Origin: JAOARY01 sp045345765
GTDB taxonomy: Bacteria; Bacillota; Clostridia; Peptostreptococcales; Peptostreptococcaceae
Reading direction: 5' to 3'
Assembly: GCA_045345765.1 (NCBI GenBank)
Contig: CP148265.1
Location: 1,488,001-1,552,000 of the forward strand
Length of the DNA stretch: 64,000 nt
This document shows, piece by piece, positions 47,656 to 57,149 of this stretch (within the stretch, counting starts at the first letter, position 1; every line of letters begins with the position of its first letter). Made by a program: the position numbers and the translations under genes. The notes beneath the pieces are model-generated. The model saw nothing but the letters and a program-made list of their open reading frames with translations, was not told the DNA's origin and ran no database searches.

Positions 47656-48759
47656 AGTCTCGCCGAAAATCAATAAAGCTTTTAAGTTTAGAATATATCC
47701 TAATTCAAGAACAATTAATTCTAATTCATAAGACTTTTGGTCGCGTTAGATTTGTATACAATAATTATCTTAATCAAAGAATTGAATTATACAAGAACGA
47801 AGAAAAATCAACTACTTATGTTAATCAAGCTAAAGAATTAACATCTTTAAAAAAAGAATTAACTTGGCTTAAGAAAGTGGATAGTGTTTCTCTTCAATCT
47901 ACACTTAGAAATTTAAGATACTGCTTTTAAAAACTTTTTCCCAAAAAAGTAATGAAATATTCTGAATTAAATCTAAAAGGAATAATACTAAGTCTTATAC
48001 AACTAAAAACACTAACAATTCAATAAGAGTTGAAGGTAATATGTTAAAGTTTCCAAAATTAGGATTATTAAAAACTAAGTTTCATAGACAAATACCTCAA
48101 AATCATAAAATATTATCTGCTACTATTTAGTCAAGTACCCACAGGTGCTTATTTTGTTAGTGTTACAACTGAATTTGAAAATAAATAGTTGAAGTTCCAA
48201 GCAGAAATATCGTAGGTTTAGATTTTTCAAAATTAAAAGGTTTGTTAGTTCTGAAAAACAAACTGATTATCCAAGATTTTTCAGATTGTTAGAATCTAAA
48301 CTTGTTAAAGCACAAAGAAAACGTATCATGTATGAAAGTTTTCAAATAATTGGTACAAACAAAAAACTAAAGTAGCAAAATAACACATTATAAAATTAAA
48401 ATGAATACTGATTTTTGCATAAACTATCTACTAAATTAGTTAATAAATATAATGCTATCTCAATCGAAGACCTTAATATGAAAGGCATGAGCCAAACATT
48501 AAATTGGTAAAAGTGTATCTGATAACGGTTGGGGAATATTCACTAAAATGCTTAAATATAAAACAAAATTAACAGGAAAACAATTTACAGATATAAATTC
48601 TATCCATCAAGCAAAACCTGTTGTGTTTGTGGTGGTAGTAAAACAAGACCTAAAACTATCAGATAGAGTATACAGTTGTGAATGTGGTATTTCTATAGAT
48701 AGAGACTTAAACGCAAGTATCAATATAAAAAATCAAGGAAAATTGTTGTTAAAATATTA
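47656..48759 (+). pseudogene. tnpB: tnpB remnant (IS605 OrfB, RuvC-like RNA-guided nuclease family)
   Basis: The plus strand carries most of a TnpB gene broken by at least four frameshifts or stops. Recognisable parts in order are NKAFKFRIYPN, KTFGRVRFVYNNYLNQRIEL, the RuvC-I stretch SRNIVGLDFS, RuvC-II AISIEDLNMKGMSQT, zinc-finger half PSSKTCCVCGG in one frame, and SDRVYSCECGISIDRDLNAS in another. All three RuvC acidic positions survive as codons, but no single frame joins them. The only longer open frame is the last 213 bp (48548-48760). Confidence 0.88.
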
Positions 48760-48866
48760 AATCATAAACAGGGTAGGGCTTACCCGTAAATCTTTACCAG
48801 GATAACGCATAGGGTTACTACATCCCAAGAAGCCCCCTCGAAACTGTTAAGTTTAGTGGGGGAGCA
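48760..48866 (+). mobile_element. right end of the IS605-type element, overlapping a possible omega RNA
   Basis: After tnpB the sequence is G+C-richer and structured. CCCCC (48833-48837) pairs with GGGGG (48858-48862), and inside AAACT (48841-48845) pairs with AGTTT (48850-48854). In intact elements the right end overlaps the 3' part of the TnpB guide (omega) RNA. Here it may be a fossil. Confidence 0.55.
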
Positions 48867-48915
48867 TGTCACAAGAACCAAGAATATAAGACGAAATGAA
48901 TTAAGGGTGATTACA

Positions 48916-49377
48916 TTGAGAAAAGAAAATGAGAAGTTTATTTACAAATTTGAAATTCAACCAAGAAGAAGAAAACCTTTTATAATATTAATTATTTTAT
49001 GCATTTTAATAGGATTAGTATTAAAATTTTTGAATATAAAAATTCATCCATTAGTAAATGATTATGGAGCAGATTTCTTGTGGTCCATGATGATGTACTT
49101 TATAATAGCATTTTTGTTAAAAAGAACTAGAAGCAGGAATATTTTAATAATATCAATTTTAATATGTTTTTCTTTAGAATTTTTGCAACTTATTGAAACA
49201 CCTCAATTATTAGAATTGAGAAAAGATCCCTTCTTTAGGCTTGTTTTTGGAACTACTTTTTTAGTTAGTGATTTAATTATTTATTTTTTAGGAAATGTAC
49301 TCGCATTTATAATAGAAAAACTATTTTTAAAAAGAAAGAAAAAATTCTTATTTGGAGATCTATTAAATAGAGATTAG
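48916..49377 (+). CDS. DUF2809 family membrane protein
   Basis: This 153-residue protein starts MRKENEKFIYKFEIQPRRRK and has about four membrane segments. Within them are DYGADFLWSMMMYFIIAFLL, ISILICFSLEFLQLIETPQL and RLVFGTTFLVSDLIIYFLGN, the DUF2809 pattern (related in layout to VanZ-like proteins). Function is unknown. I place the start at TTG 48916, six bases after AAGGGTG; the frame opens at 48856 inside the IS right-end flank, so those codons are probably not gene sequence. Confidence 0.82.
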   Translation: MRKENEKFIYKFEIQPRRRKPFIILIILCILIGLVLKFLNIKIHPLVNDYGADFLWSMMMYFIIAFLLKRTRSRNILIISILICFSLEFLQLIETPQLLELRKDPFFRLVFGTTFLVSDLIIYFLGNVLAFIIEKLFLKRKKKFLFGDLLNRD

Positions 49378-49390
49378 CTTTGAAGGGAGG

Positions 49391-49410
49391 AAAAGGTATA
49401 AAAACCTTTT
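49391..49410 (+). promoter_or_regulatory. hairpin between SD and ATG of rnhC
   Basis: AAAAGGT (49391-49397) and ACCTTTT (49404-49410) form a 7-bp stem that fills the space between SD GGGAGG (49385-49390) and the ATG at 49417. Folded spacing is 6 nt; linear spacing is 26 nt. Confidence 0.7.
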
Positions 49411-49416
49411 AGAACT

Positions 49417-50337
49417 ATGGATAAATACACAGAATATGATAGAATTAAAAAAATTGCAAAAGACAAGGGTGCACAAGTTTCTATGCATAAGGAAATTAAT
49501 TATGGAATACAGTTTGAAGTAAAAACTGAAGATGAAAAAGGATTATATAGGATATATCAGAGCAAAAAAGGCATAAAACACGATCTTTCTCAGTTAAGAT
49601 CAGATAAATTAAAAGCACTTTTTGTAGAGGGTAAAGTTAGTAATGATAATAATCAAGGGAAAAATCAAGATAGTAATGAAAAAACTTCATCAAAGCAAGA
49701 AAAATTAAAAGATTATGATTTAATTGGTGTTGATGAATCTGGAAAAGGTGATTTATTTGGTCCTTTAGTTATAGCTTCTGTATATGTTGATTATGAATCC
49801 TATAAAAAATTATATAATTTAGGAGTTAAGGATTCAAAGATGATAGATGACATAAAAATCCTTAAATTATCAAAGAAAATAAAAGCAATATGTGAATATT
49901 CAGTAGTAAAAATAAGAAATGATAAATATAATGAACTTTATGATAAAATAAAAAATTTAAATAAGCTTTTGGCTTGGGGTCATGCAAGAGCTATAGAAAA
50001 TTTATTAAATAAAGTTGATTGTCATACTGTACTTAGTGATAAGTTTGGAAAAGAAGAGCTTATAAAAAATAGACTTATGGAGAAAGGTCAAAATATAAAT
50101 TTATACCAACAAACAAAAGCTGAATCAAATATGGCAGTAGCAGCAGCCAGTATTTTAGCTAGAGCAGAATTTGTAAAAGAATTAGATAATATAAATAAAG
50201 AGTATAATATTAGGTTTCCTAAGGGAATATCTCATATGACTATTGAAAAAGGCAAAGAATTTGTAAAAAAATATGGTCAGAAAGAGCTTTTTAAAGTTGC
50301 TAAACTTCATTTTAAGACTATAGATAGATTAAAATAA
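49417..50337 (+). CDS. rnhC: ribonuclease HIII
   Basis: This 306-residue protein has the N-terminal TBP-like (DUF3378) domain, a low-complexity Asn/Gln/Ser linker (about 73-96), and an RNase HII/HIII catalytic domain. The domain begins with LIGVDESGKGDLFGPLVIAS near residue 105; DESGKGD marks RNase HIII rather than HII. Later come ESNMAVAAASILARAEFVKE and FPKGISH. RNase HIII cuts the RNA strand of RNA-DNA hybrids. It starts after a hairpin that separates SD from ATG. Confidence 0.95.
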   Translation: MDKYTEYDRIKKIAKDKGAQVSMHKEINYGIQFEVKTEDEKGLYRIYQSKKGIKHDLSQLRSDKLKALFVEGKVSNDNNQGKNQDSNEKTSSKQEKLKDYDLIGVDESGKGDLFGPLVIASVYVDYESYKKLYNLGVKDSKMIDDIKILKLSKKIKAICEYSVVKIRNDKYNELYDKIKNLNKLLAWGHARAIENLLNKVDCHTVLSDKFGKEELIKNRLMEKGQNINLYQQTKAESNMAVAAASILARAEFVKELDNINKEYNIRFPKGISHMTIEKGKEFVKKYGQKELFKVAKLHFKTIDRLK

Positions 50338-50437
50338 AAAAGCTTAAAAATATAATGTAAAAAAGCTTGAAAGTGTAATAAAAATACTTATAATTCAATG
50401 ATGAGCAAAGAAAGTCTCGTAAAAAAAGAGGTTTGTT

Positions 50438-50860
50438 ATGGAGATTATTTTACTTACAATAACATTATTTATAGCAATAATAGATTTCAAGCATAAAATT
50501 ATAGATAAACAGATTATAAAAATTGGATTTATAATCTGTTTATTTTTTAAGTTTTTTATATTAAAAGAATATGCTTTATACAATAATATAGCGTGTGGAT
50601 TATTTATTTTAATAATTTTCCTTCCTATATATATGTATAATAAAAACTTAATAGGTGGAGGAGATATTAAATTATTATTTTTTTTAGGATTTTTTTTAGA
50701 ATTTAAAATAACTATTATATTAATAATATTAAGTTTTAATATAGGTGGATTAATTTCTTTAGTATTAATATTATTTAAAATAAAGAATAAAAAAGATAAT
50801 TTAGCATTTGCACCTATAATATTTATATCTCTTTTAATTTTAAATATATATATTATATAA
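50438..50860 (+). CDS. small A24-family prepilin peptidase-like protein
   Basis: This 140-residue hydrophobic protein has about four or five helices. The two catalytic aspartates of type IV prepilin peptidases are visible: Asp16 in FIAIIDFKHKIID and the GxGD-type motif NLIGGGDIKLLFFLGFF near residues 73-77. It lacks the N-terminal cytoplasmic methylase domain of full PilD, so it is a short CpaA/TadV/FlaK-like form. Such enzymes cleave leader peptides of pilin-like proteins. No pilus gene is adjacent. ATG with SD AGAGG. Confidence 0.85.
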   Translation: MEIILLTITLFIAIIDFKHKIIDKQIIKIGFIICLFFKFFILKEYALYNNIACGLFILIIFLPIYMYNKNLIGGGDIKLLFFLGFFLEFKITIILIILSFNIGGLISLVLILFKIKNKKDNLAFAPIIFISLLILNIYII

Positions 50861-51240
50861 AATTATATAAAATTAAGTTCATAAAAATGAATATTCAGAA
50901 AAAAAATTAACAAAGATAATTTTGATTTTGAATAATAAAAATACAATTATTTATAAATAAAAAATATTATCAATGATTAATTTTATAAAATAATAATAGG
51001 TATTAATTGATAAAAATATTGTAAATAGTATATTTAAGAAAAGTATTTATAAAAAACAAGTGAAAATCAAGCAGGGTATTTAATAAAAATACAAAATAAA
51101 GGATGATAAACTAAAAGAAAGTAATGAATTTCAAATGAAAATAAATATTAAAAATGATTTTATTAGTTAAAATTATATCATTTTTTAAAAATTAAAAACT
51201 TATGTATTTTTTTTTGTACAATTAATGCAATAGTTCATAA
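50861..51240. other. A+T-rich intergenic DNA
   Basis: The first half of the 797-bp gap before the pyruvate:ferredoxin oxidoreductase gene contains no gene or structure I can support. Confidence 0.5.
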
Positions 51241-51268
51241 TTGTATAATCTTAGCCATTTAGGACTAT

Positions 51269-51300
51269 TTGACAAGGTGATTCTCAAGTGATATACTTGT
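51269..51300 (+). promoter_or_regulatory. strong promoter with palindromic operator far upstream of PFOR
   Basis: TTGACA (51269-51274) and TATACT (51292-51297) have 17-bp spacing. CAAGTGATATACTTG (51286-51300) is a palindrome with perfect 5-bp arms covering the -10 box, a likely repressor site. Confidence 0.65.
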
Positions 51301-51311
51301 TTTGACAGCTT

Positions 51312-51372
51312 TTTTAAAAAGCATTTTTTATAAAATGATTTCTGCTTTTAAGGCAGGAATGATTTTTTTTAC
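51312..51372 (+). terminator. terminator-like hairpin within the PFOR upstream region
   Basis: A small palindrome (GCTTTTTTAAAAAGC) is followed by AAATGATTTCTGC pairing with GCAGGAATGATTT, ending in T8. It lies only about 65 nt after the promoter at 51269, so a short RNA or an attenuated leader is implied. Confidence 0.55.
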
Positions 51373-51657
51373 TCATTTTGAATTGTGTATACAGTATGGA
51401 AATTTAAAAAAATTGATATTGAAATATCAAAAAAGATTTTAAATTTAATTAAAAAGGGTATAAAAGACCAATGTATGTATTGATACATGAAAATAAAAAT
51501 GAGTATATAAAAACCAAAATACATACACAAAAAAATAGTCGGTAAATAAATACTGATGAAGTAATATTTATAGCATTGAAAACGATACACTAAATGAAAA
51601 AGAGCATTTTTGTGTTTCTTTTGTGTTTTTAATTAAAATTTCTAGGAGGTAAGAAAT
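51373..51657. promoter_or_regulatory. structured PFOR 5' region
   Basis: This region has several palindromes: TTGATAT-TGA-AATATCAA-type at about 51415-51432, ATGTAT-TG-ATACAT at about 51474-51488, and TGTATGTATT inverted as AATACATACA further on. A second promoter candidate is TTGATA with TATATA (18 bp) near 51480-51510. The SD AGGAGG precedes the ATG of the enzyme gene. Confidence 0.4.
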
Positions 51658-54600
51658 ATGTCTAAAGTTATGAAAACTATGGATGGTAATACTGCTGCAG
51701 CTCACGTTGCGTATGCGTTTACTGATGTTGCTGCAATTTACCCAATAACACCATCTTCTCCAATGGCAGAGCATACAGATGCTTGGGCTGCAAACGGAAG
51801 AAAGAACCTTTTTGGACAAAAAGTAAATGTTGTTGAATTACAATCAGAAGGTGGAGCTTCAGGTTCTGTACATGGTGCATTACAAGCAGGAGCTTTAACT
51901 ACTACATTTACAGCGTCTCAAGGTCTATTACTTATGATACCAAATATGTACAAAATAGCTGGGGAATTACTTCCATCAGTATTCCACGTAAGTGCTAGAG
52001 CAGTTGCATCACACGCACTTTCAATATTTGGAGACCATTCAGATGTAATGGCTACAAGACAAACTGGATTCGCTTTATTAGCAGCTAGTTCAGTACAACA
52101 AGTTATGGATTTAGCTGGTGTTGCACATTTAGCTACAATCAAATCAAGAGTGCCATTTGTTCATTTCTTTGATGGTTTTAGAACTTCTCACGAAATTCAA
52201 AAGGTAGAAGTTATGGATTGTGATGAATTAGGAAAGCATTTAGATTGGGATGCGCTTAAGAACTTCAGACACAATGCTTTAAGTCCAGAGCATCCAGTAA
52301 CAAGAGGTACTGCTCAAAATCCTGATATATTCTTCCAAGCTAGAGAAGCTTGTAATAGATTCTACACTGATTTACCAGATGTAGTTGCTAATTACATGGA
52401 AAAAGTATCTGAAATAACAGGTAGAGAATACAAGCCATTTACTTACGTTGGAGCTAAAGATGCTAAGCACGTAGTAATTGCTATGGGTTCTGTAACTGAA
52501 ACTATAGAAGAAACAATAGAATATTTAAATGCTAATGGTGAAAATGTTGGACTATTAAGAGTTCATTTATACAGACCATTCTCAGAAAAATACTTCTTTA
52601 ATGCATTACCTAAGACAGTTGAAAGAATAGCTGTATTAGATAGAACTAAAGAGCCAGGATCTACTGGAGAACCATTATACTTAGACATAAGATCAATGTT
52701 CTATGGTAAAGAAAATGCTCCACTTATAGTAGGTGGAAGATATGGTCTTGGATCAAAAGATACAACTCCATCTCAAATTAAATCAGTATTTGATAACTTA
52801 AAAGCAGATGCTCCTAAAGATGGATTTACAATAGGAATAAATGATGATGTAACACATCTATCATTAGATATAAAAGAAGAAATAGTAACTGAACCTACTG
52901 GAACTTCAAGATGTAAGTTCTGGGGACTTGGTTCTGATGGTACAGTTGGAGCTAACAAGAACTCTATAAAAATAATCGGAGATAAAACAGATCTTTATGC
53001 ACAAGGATATTTCTCTTATGACTCTAAGAAGTCTGGTGGAGTTACAGTATCTCACTTAAGATTTGGTAAAACTCCAATTAAATCAACTTATCTAATAGAT
53101 GAAGCTGATTTTGTTGCATGTTCAACACCATCATATGTAGAACAATACAACTTATTAAAAGGACTTAAAAAAGGTGGAAAATTCCTTCTTAACTGTAATT
53201 GGGATCAAGCTCAATTAGAAGAAAGAATACCAGCTTCAATGAAAAAATACATTGCTGATAATGAAATAGAATTCTATACATTAGATGCTACTAAGATAGC
53301 TGCTGAAATAGGTCTTGGAAACAGAACTAATACTGTTTTACAATCAGGATTCTTCAAATTAGCTAGCGTTATTCCTTATGAAGATGCTGTTAAGTACATG
53401 AAGGATGCTATAACTAAGACTTATGGTAAAAAAGGTGAAAAGATAGTATCTATGAACCATAAAGCTGTTGACATGGGTGGAGACGCTCTAGTTAAGGTAG
53501 AAGTACCAGCTTCATGGAAAGATGCTGTTGAAATGAAAGACACAGTTGCTGCTCAAAAACCTGATTTTATCAAAAATATTCTTGAGCCAATAAACAGACA
53601 AGATGGAGATAACCTTCCTGTTTCTGCATTTGCTGGTAGAGAAGATGGAACATTTGATAATGGTTCTGCTGCATTTGAAAAGAGAGGAATCGCTGTAAAT
53701 GTACCAGAATGGCAAATAGACAGCTGTATTCAATGTAACCAATGTGCTTACGTTTGTCCACATGCTGCTATAAGACCAGTATTAATGACTGAAGAAGAAG
53801 TTAAAGCTACTGGACTTGAAGGTAAAAAAGCTATAGGTAAAGGACTTGAAGGATTAACTTACAAGATTCAAGTATCTGCACTTGATTGTACAGGTTGCGG
53901 AAACTGTGCTGACATATGTCCAGCTCCAAAATCTAAAGCTCTAGTTATGAAGCCTCTTGATACGCAAAGAGAACAAGCTGCTAACTGGGAAAAAGCAATG
54001 ACTGTAACTGATAAAGAAGTTATGGATACTAAGACAGTTAAAGGTGCACAATTTAAAAGACCATTACTTGAGTTCTCTGGTGCTTGTGCTGGTTGTGGAG
54101 AAACTCCATACGCTAAGTTAGTAACTCAATTATTTGGAGATAGAATGATGATAGCTAATGCAACAGGTTGTTCTTCAATCTGGGGTGGATCGGCTCCTAC
54201 AACTCCATACACTACTAATGCTAAAGGACAAGGTCCTGCTTGGGCTAACTCATTATTCGAAGATAATGCTGAATTTGGTTTTGGTATGTATATAGCTCAA
54301 AAACAATTAAGAGATAAAGTTGAAGACTTAATGAACGAATTAAAAGCTGTAGCTTCTGATGATGTTAAAGCAATCGCTCAAGAGTGGATAGATAACAAAT
54401 ACGAAGGTGAAGGAAGTAAAGTTGCTTCTGATAAAGTAAGAGCATTATTTGGTACAGATTTAGGTTCTAAAGAAGCTAATGATGTACTTGCTCAAATAGA
54501 AGATCATAAAGATCATCTAGTTAAGAAATCTCAATGGATAATCGGTGGAGACGGTTGGTCTTACGATATCGGTTATGGTGGGGTTGACCACGTACTTGCT

Positions 54601-55179
54601 TCAGGAGAAGATGTAAACATATTAGTATTTGATACTGAAGTTTACTCTAATACTGGTGGACAAGCTTCAAAAGCTACTCCAACAGGATCTGTTGCTAAGT
54701 TTGCTGCTTCAGGTAAGAAAGTTAAGAAAAAAGACCTTGGTATGATAGCTACAACTTACGGATATGTATATGTTGCACAAATCGGTATGGGTGCTAACCA
54801 AGCTCAAACTCTTAAAGCTATAAAAGAAGCGGAAGCTTACAAAGGACCATCACTAATAATCGCATACGCTCCATGTATTAACCATGGTATAAAAACAGGT
54901 ATGGGAACTACTCAAAGAAGAACTAAAGAAGCTGTTGAAGCTGGTTACTGGCATTTATACAGATTTAACCCAGAGCTTAGAAATGAAGGAAAGAATCCAT
55001 TCATCCTTGATTCAAAAGAGCCAACTGCTTCATTCCAAGACTTCTTAAGAGGAGAAGTAAGATATACTTCATTAGAAAAGACATTCCCAGAAGAAGCAAA
55101 AGAATTATTTGTATCAGCTGAAAAAGATGCTAAAGAAAGATATGCATCATACAAAAGAATGGCTGAAATGCAATATTAA
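51658..55179 (+). CDS. nifJ: pyruvate:ferredoxin (flavodoxin) oxidoreductase
   Basis: This 1173-residue protein is the full-length single-chain enzyme. It opens SKVMKTMDGNTAAAHVAYAF with YPITPSSPMAE. Near residue 690 are ferredoxin motifs CIQCNQCAYVCPH and, near 745, CTGCGNCADICP. An additional cysteine site is CAGCGETPYAK near 815. The thiamine diphosphate motif is GGDGWSYDIGYGGVDH near 962, with VFDTEVYSNTGGQASK after it. It converts pyruvate and CoA to acetyl-CoA, CO2 and reduced ferredoxin. Codon use is visibly more biased than in neighbours, consistent with high expression. It is monocistronic with a strong terminator. Confidence 0.98.
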   Translation: MSKVMKTMDGNTAAAHVAYAFTDVAAIYPITPSSPMAEHTDAWAANGRKNLFGQKVNVVELQSEGGASGSVHGALQAGALTTTFTASQGLLLMIPNMYKIAGELLPSVFHVSARAVASHALSIFGDHSDVMATRQTGFALLAASSVQQVMDLAGVAHLATIKSRVPFVHFFDGFRTSHEIQKVEVMDCDELGKHLDWDALKNFRHNALSPEHPVTRGTAQNPDIFFQAREACNRFYTDLPDVVANYMEKVSEITGREYKPFTYVGAKDAKHVVIAMGSVTETIEETIEYLNANGENVGLLRVHLYRPFSEKYFFNALPKTVERIAVLDRTKEPGSTGEPLYLDIRSMFYGKENAPLIVGGRYGLGSKDTTPSQIKSVFDNLKADAPKDGFTIGINDDVTHLSLDIKEEIVTEPTGTSRCKFWGLGSDGTVGANKNSIKIIGDKTDLYAQGYFSYDSKKSGGVTVSHLRFGKTPIKSTYLIDEADFVACSTPSYVEQYNLLKGLKKGGKFLLNCNWDQAQLEERIPASMKKYIADNEIEFYTLDATKIAAEIGLGNRTNTVLQSGFFKLASVIPYEDAVKYMKDAITKTYGKKGEKIVSMNHKAVDMGGDALVKVEVPASWKDAVEMKDTVAAQKPDFIKNILEPINRQDGDNLPVSAFAGREDGTFDNGSAAFEKRGIAVNVPEWQIDSCIQCNQCAYVCPHAAIRPVLMTEEEVKATGLEGKKAIGKGLEGLTYKIQVSALDCTGCGNCADICPAPKSKALVMKPLDTQREQAANWEKAMTVTDKEVMDTKTVKGAQFKRPLLEFSGACAGCGETPYAKLVTQLFGDRMMIANATGCSSIWGGSAPTTPYTTNAKGQGPAWANSLFEDNAEFGFGMYIAQKQLRDKVEDLMNELKAVASDDVKAIAQEWIDNKYEGEGSKVASDKVRALFGTDLGSKEANDVLAQIEDHKDHLVKKSQWIIGGDGWSYDIGYGGVDHVLASGEDVNILVFDTEVYSNTGGQASKATPTGSVAKFAASGKKVKKKDLGMIATTYGYVYVAQIGMGANQAQTLKAIKEAEAYKGPSLIIAYAPCINHGIKTGMGTTQRRTKEAVEAGYWHLYRFNPELRNEGKNPFILDSKEPTASFQDFLRGEVRYTSLEKTFPEEAKELFVSAEKDAKERYASYKRMAEMQY

Positions 55180-55198
55180 TATATAAGAATAAATTCAA

Positions 55199-55231
55199 AA
55201 GCTTAGGATAATATCCTAAGCTTTTTTTTTT
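55199..55231 (+). terminator. terminator after PFOR
   Basis: AGCTTAGGATA pairs with TATCCTAAGCT (55200-55222), then ten or so T. Confidence 0.93.
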
Positions 55232-55366
55232 ATAAAAAAAAAAGCCTAATATTAAAAATAAATTACAAAACTATAAAAAACATTTAAAATTTAATTTAAA
55301 TATAATATAATTTAATAATTGTTATATATATAATAAAAAATAAAAAAGGAATTGAGGAGAAAAGTA

Positions 55367-56101
55367 ATGGAAGCAATGAAGAAAGAAGAATTACAAAAAG
55401 AATTTAAAATTGGAGAACAAACAAAAAAGTTTTTTGAAGAAAATATGAAAACAATTATAACGGCAAGTTGTATTATAGGTTTTATGCGTTTTATCATTGA
55501 TATGATAGGATGTTTGGGTGGGGATTCAAATATGAAAGATAGCATTATTATAATAACATTTATAGCTCTTTTAATAACTATGTTTTTTTGTACAATGTCG
55601 ATGAAAGTAATTGCGGGAAATTGGTATCTAAAAAACACTAAAATGAGTTTGAAAGAAGCTTATAAAGTATTAGAAGGTAAAAAATTAACGCTAATAATAT
55701 CTAGTATAATAAAGAGTATTAAAATAGGACTATGGAGTATTTTGTTAATTATACCTGGAATATATAAGACTTTTTCATATATATTTAATGAAGATTTTAT
55801 AATTTTTAATGATGCTAAATCATCAGAAGCTATAAAATTAAGTAAGCAATTAAGCAAAAAAAATATTTTGGAAATATTTATATATTATCTAGTAGTAATG
55901 ATTATGGCATTAATACCGACATTCATAATTAAAGTATTAGTACCTATTTTACTTTTAATGGGATTAGATATTGTAACACCATTTATTTCATTTGTTGCAA
56001 ATATAATAACTTATAGTGCAACACTTAGTATAGCTTCTGGTATTACAATGAAATTTATAGATTTGACTAAGAAGATAGGTCTTGAATTAAATATAAAATA
56101 A
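55367..56101 (+). CDS. DUF975-like membrane protein, array member A
   Basis: This 244-residue protein has about six membrane segments. The N-terminal soluble helix (EEQKEF-type, then GEQTKKFFEENMKTI) leads into TM1. Landmarks shared with the paralogues downstream are VIAGNWYLKNTKMSLKEAY, LIIPGIYKTFSYIFNEDF, IFNDAKSSEAIKLSKQ and the end SGITMKFIDLTKKIGLEL. It resembles DUF975/GPDPase-membrane-domain-like proteins of unknown function. I use ATG 55367 after GAGGAG; the TTG at 55352 lies before the SD. It is first of a three-gene plus-strand set and only 12 bp before member B. Confidence 0.78.
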   Translation: MEAMKKEELQKEFKIGEQTKKFFEENMKTIITASCIIGFMRFIIDMIGCLGGDSNMKDSIIIITFIALLITMFFCTMSMKVIAGNWYLKNTKMSLKEAYKVLEGKKLTLIISSIIKSIKIGLWSILLIIPGIYKTFSYIFNEDFIIFNDAKSSEAIKLSKQLSKKNILEIFIYYLVVMIMALIPTFIIKVLVPILLLMGLDIVTPFISFVANIITYSATLSIASGITMKFIDLTKKIGLELNIK

Positions 56102-56113
56102 AAGGAAATGAAA

Positions 56114-57079
56114 ATGGAAAACGAGAACGAAAAAGAAATCGAACAAGAACAAGAAATAGAGATATATAACAATATAGGAATAACAGAATTAGTAACAAAA
56201 ACATATTCATTTTTAAAGAATAATATCAAAGAAATATTAAAATTAATATTTCTTATGATAATTTTTGGGGCTATATTTTTTGTAGCCATTGCATTTAGTA
56301 CTGCGATTATAATTAATGCAAAAATAATTGATGATTTTATTGCAACACTTATGGTGGTATTGATATTTGGAATTGTAATTTTTTATTTGCAATCAATATA
56401 TATATCTACATTAAAAAATTTGTGTGCAATGTGGTTTTTGAATGAAGAAAAACCTAAGTTAAAAGATTGCTATAAGAATATAAAAGGGAAAAAATTAAAT
56501 ATATTTAAATCGAATTTAATCAAACGAATTATTTTGTATTTTTTTATATTGATACATATTAGTCCCTATATAGCTAATTTTGTAGGACTTGCACTAAGAC
56601 ATCAAGAATATAATATGGATAGTCTAATATCAAATGCATTTTTTAATCCTGCAATAATTATAATTGCATTCATACTATTTATACCTTGTATATACTTTGG
56701 CTTAAGGACTGCATTTAATTTAGAATCTGTAATATTCAATGACAAATTAGCTATGGAATCAATAGAAGATAGTATGAGCATAACTAAAAACAAGGCTTTA
56801 TCTCTTTTGTTTTATTATATTGTAATAAGTATAATTACAAATATAATAACAGGTGTATTAACATTATTTATAGAATTTTTCATTATTATGCCATCTTTAT
56901 TTATTAGTACGACAGGTATAAATGAAATATTTTTATCTATAATGTTTATAATTTTAATGATTTGTTTAATAGCTTTAGGTATTATTATAAATAGTGCTAT
57001 ATATGTTGGAGAAACTATAAAATTTATAGATATAATAAGAGAAAAAAACCTTAAAAGTTGTTTACAAAATAACGATTAA
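56114..57079 (+). CDS. DUF975-like membrane protein, array member B
   Basis: This 321-residue protein has about six membrane segments and an acidic N terminus (MENENEKEIEQEQEIEIYNN). It shares with its paralogues ITELVTKTYSFLKNNIKEIL before TM1, LKNLCAMWFLNEEKPKLKDC, YFGLRTAFNLESVIFNDK, AMESIEDSMSITKNKALS and GETIKFIDIIREKNLKS. It pairs with member A, as B' pairs with A' at 58229-59954. I use ATG 56114, seven bases after AAAGGA. Confidence 0.78.
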   Translation: MENENEKEIEQEQEIEIYNNIGITELVTKTYSFLKNNIKEILKLIFLMIIFGAIFFVAIAFSTAIIINAKIIDDFIATLMVVLIFGIVIFYLQSIYISTLKNLCAMWFLNEEKPKLKDCYKNIKGKKLNIFKSNLIKRIILYFFILIHISPYIANFVGLALRHQEYNMDSLISNAFFNPAIIIIAFILFIPCIYFGLRTAFNLESVIFNDKLAMESIEDSMSITKNKALSLLFYYIVISIITNIITGVLTLFIEFFIIMPSLFISTTGINEIFLSIMFIILMICLIALGIIINSAIYVGETIKFIDIIREKNLKSCLQNND

Positions 57080-57149
57080 CATTCCAAAAAACCCAAAAAA
57101 AGCATATAATAATTTTTATATATAATTAAAAATTAAATGGGGTGAAATG

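Noticed and set aside
47000..48900. Active TnpB with guide RNA
   Set aside because: Frameshifts and stops break tnpB in at least four places and half of tnpA is missing, so it cannot encode a working nuclease.
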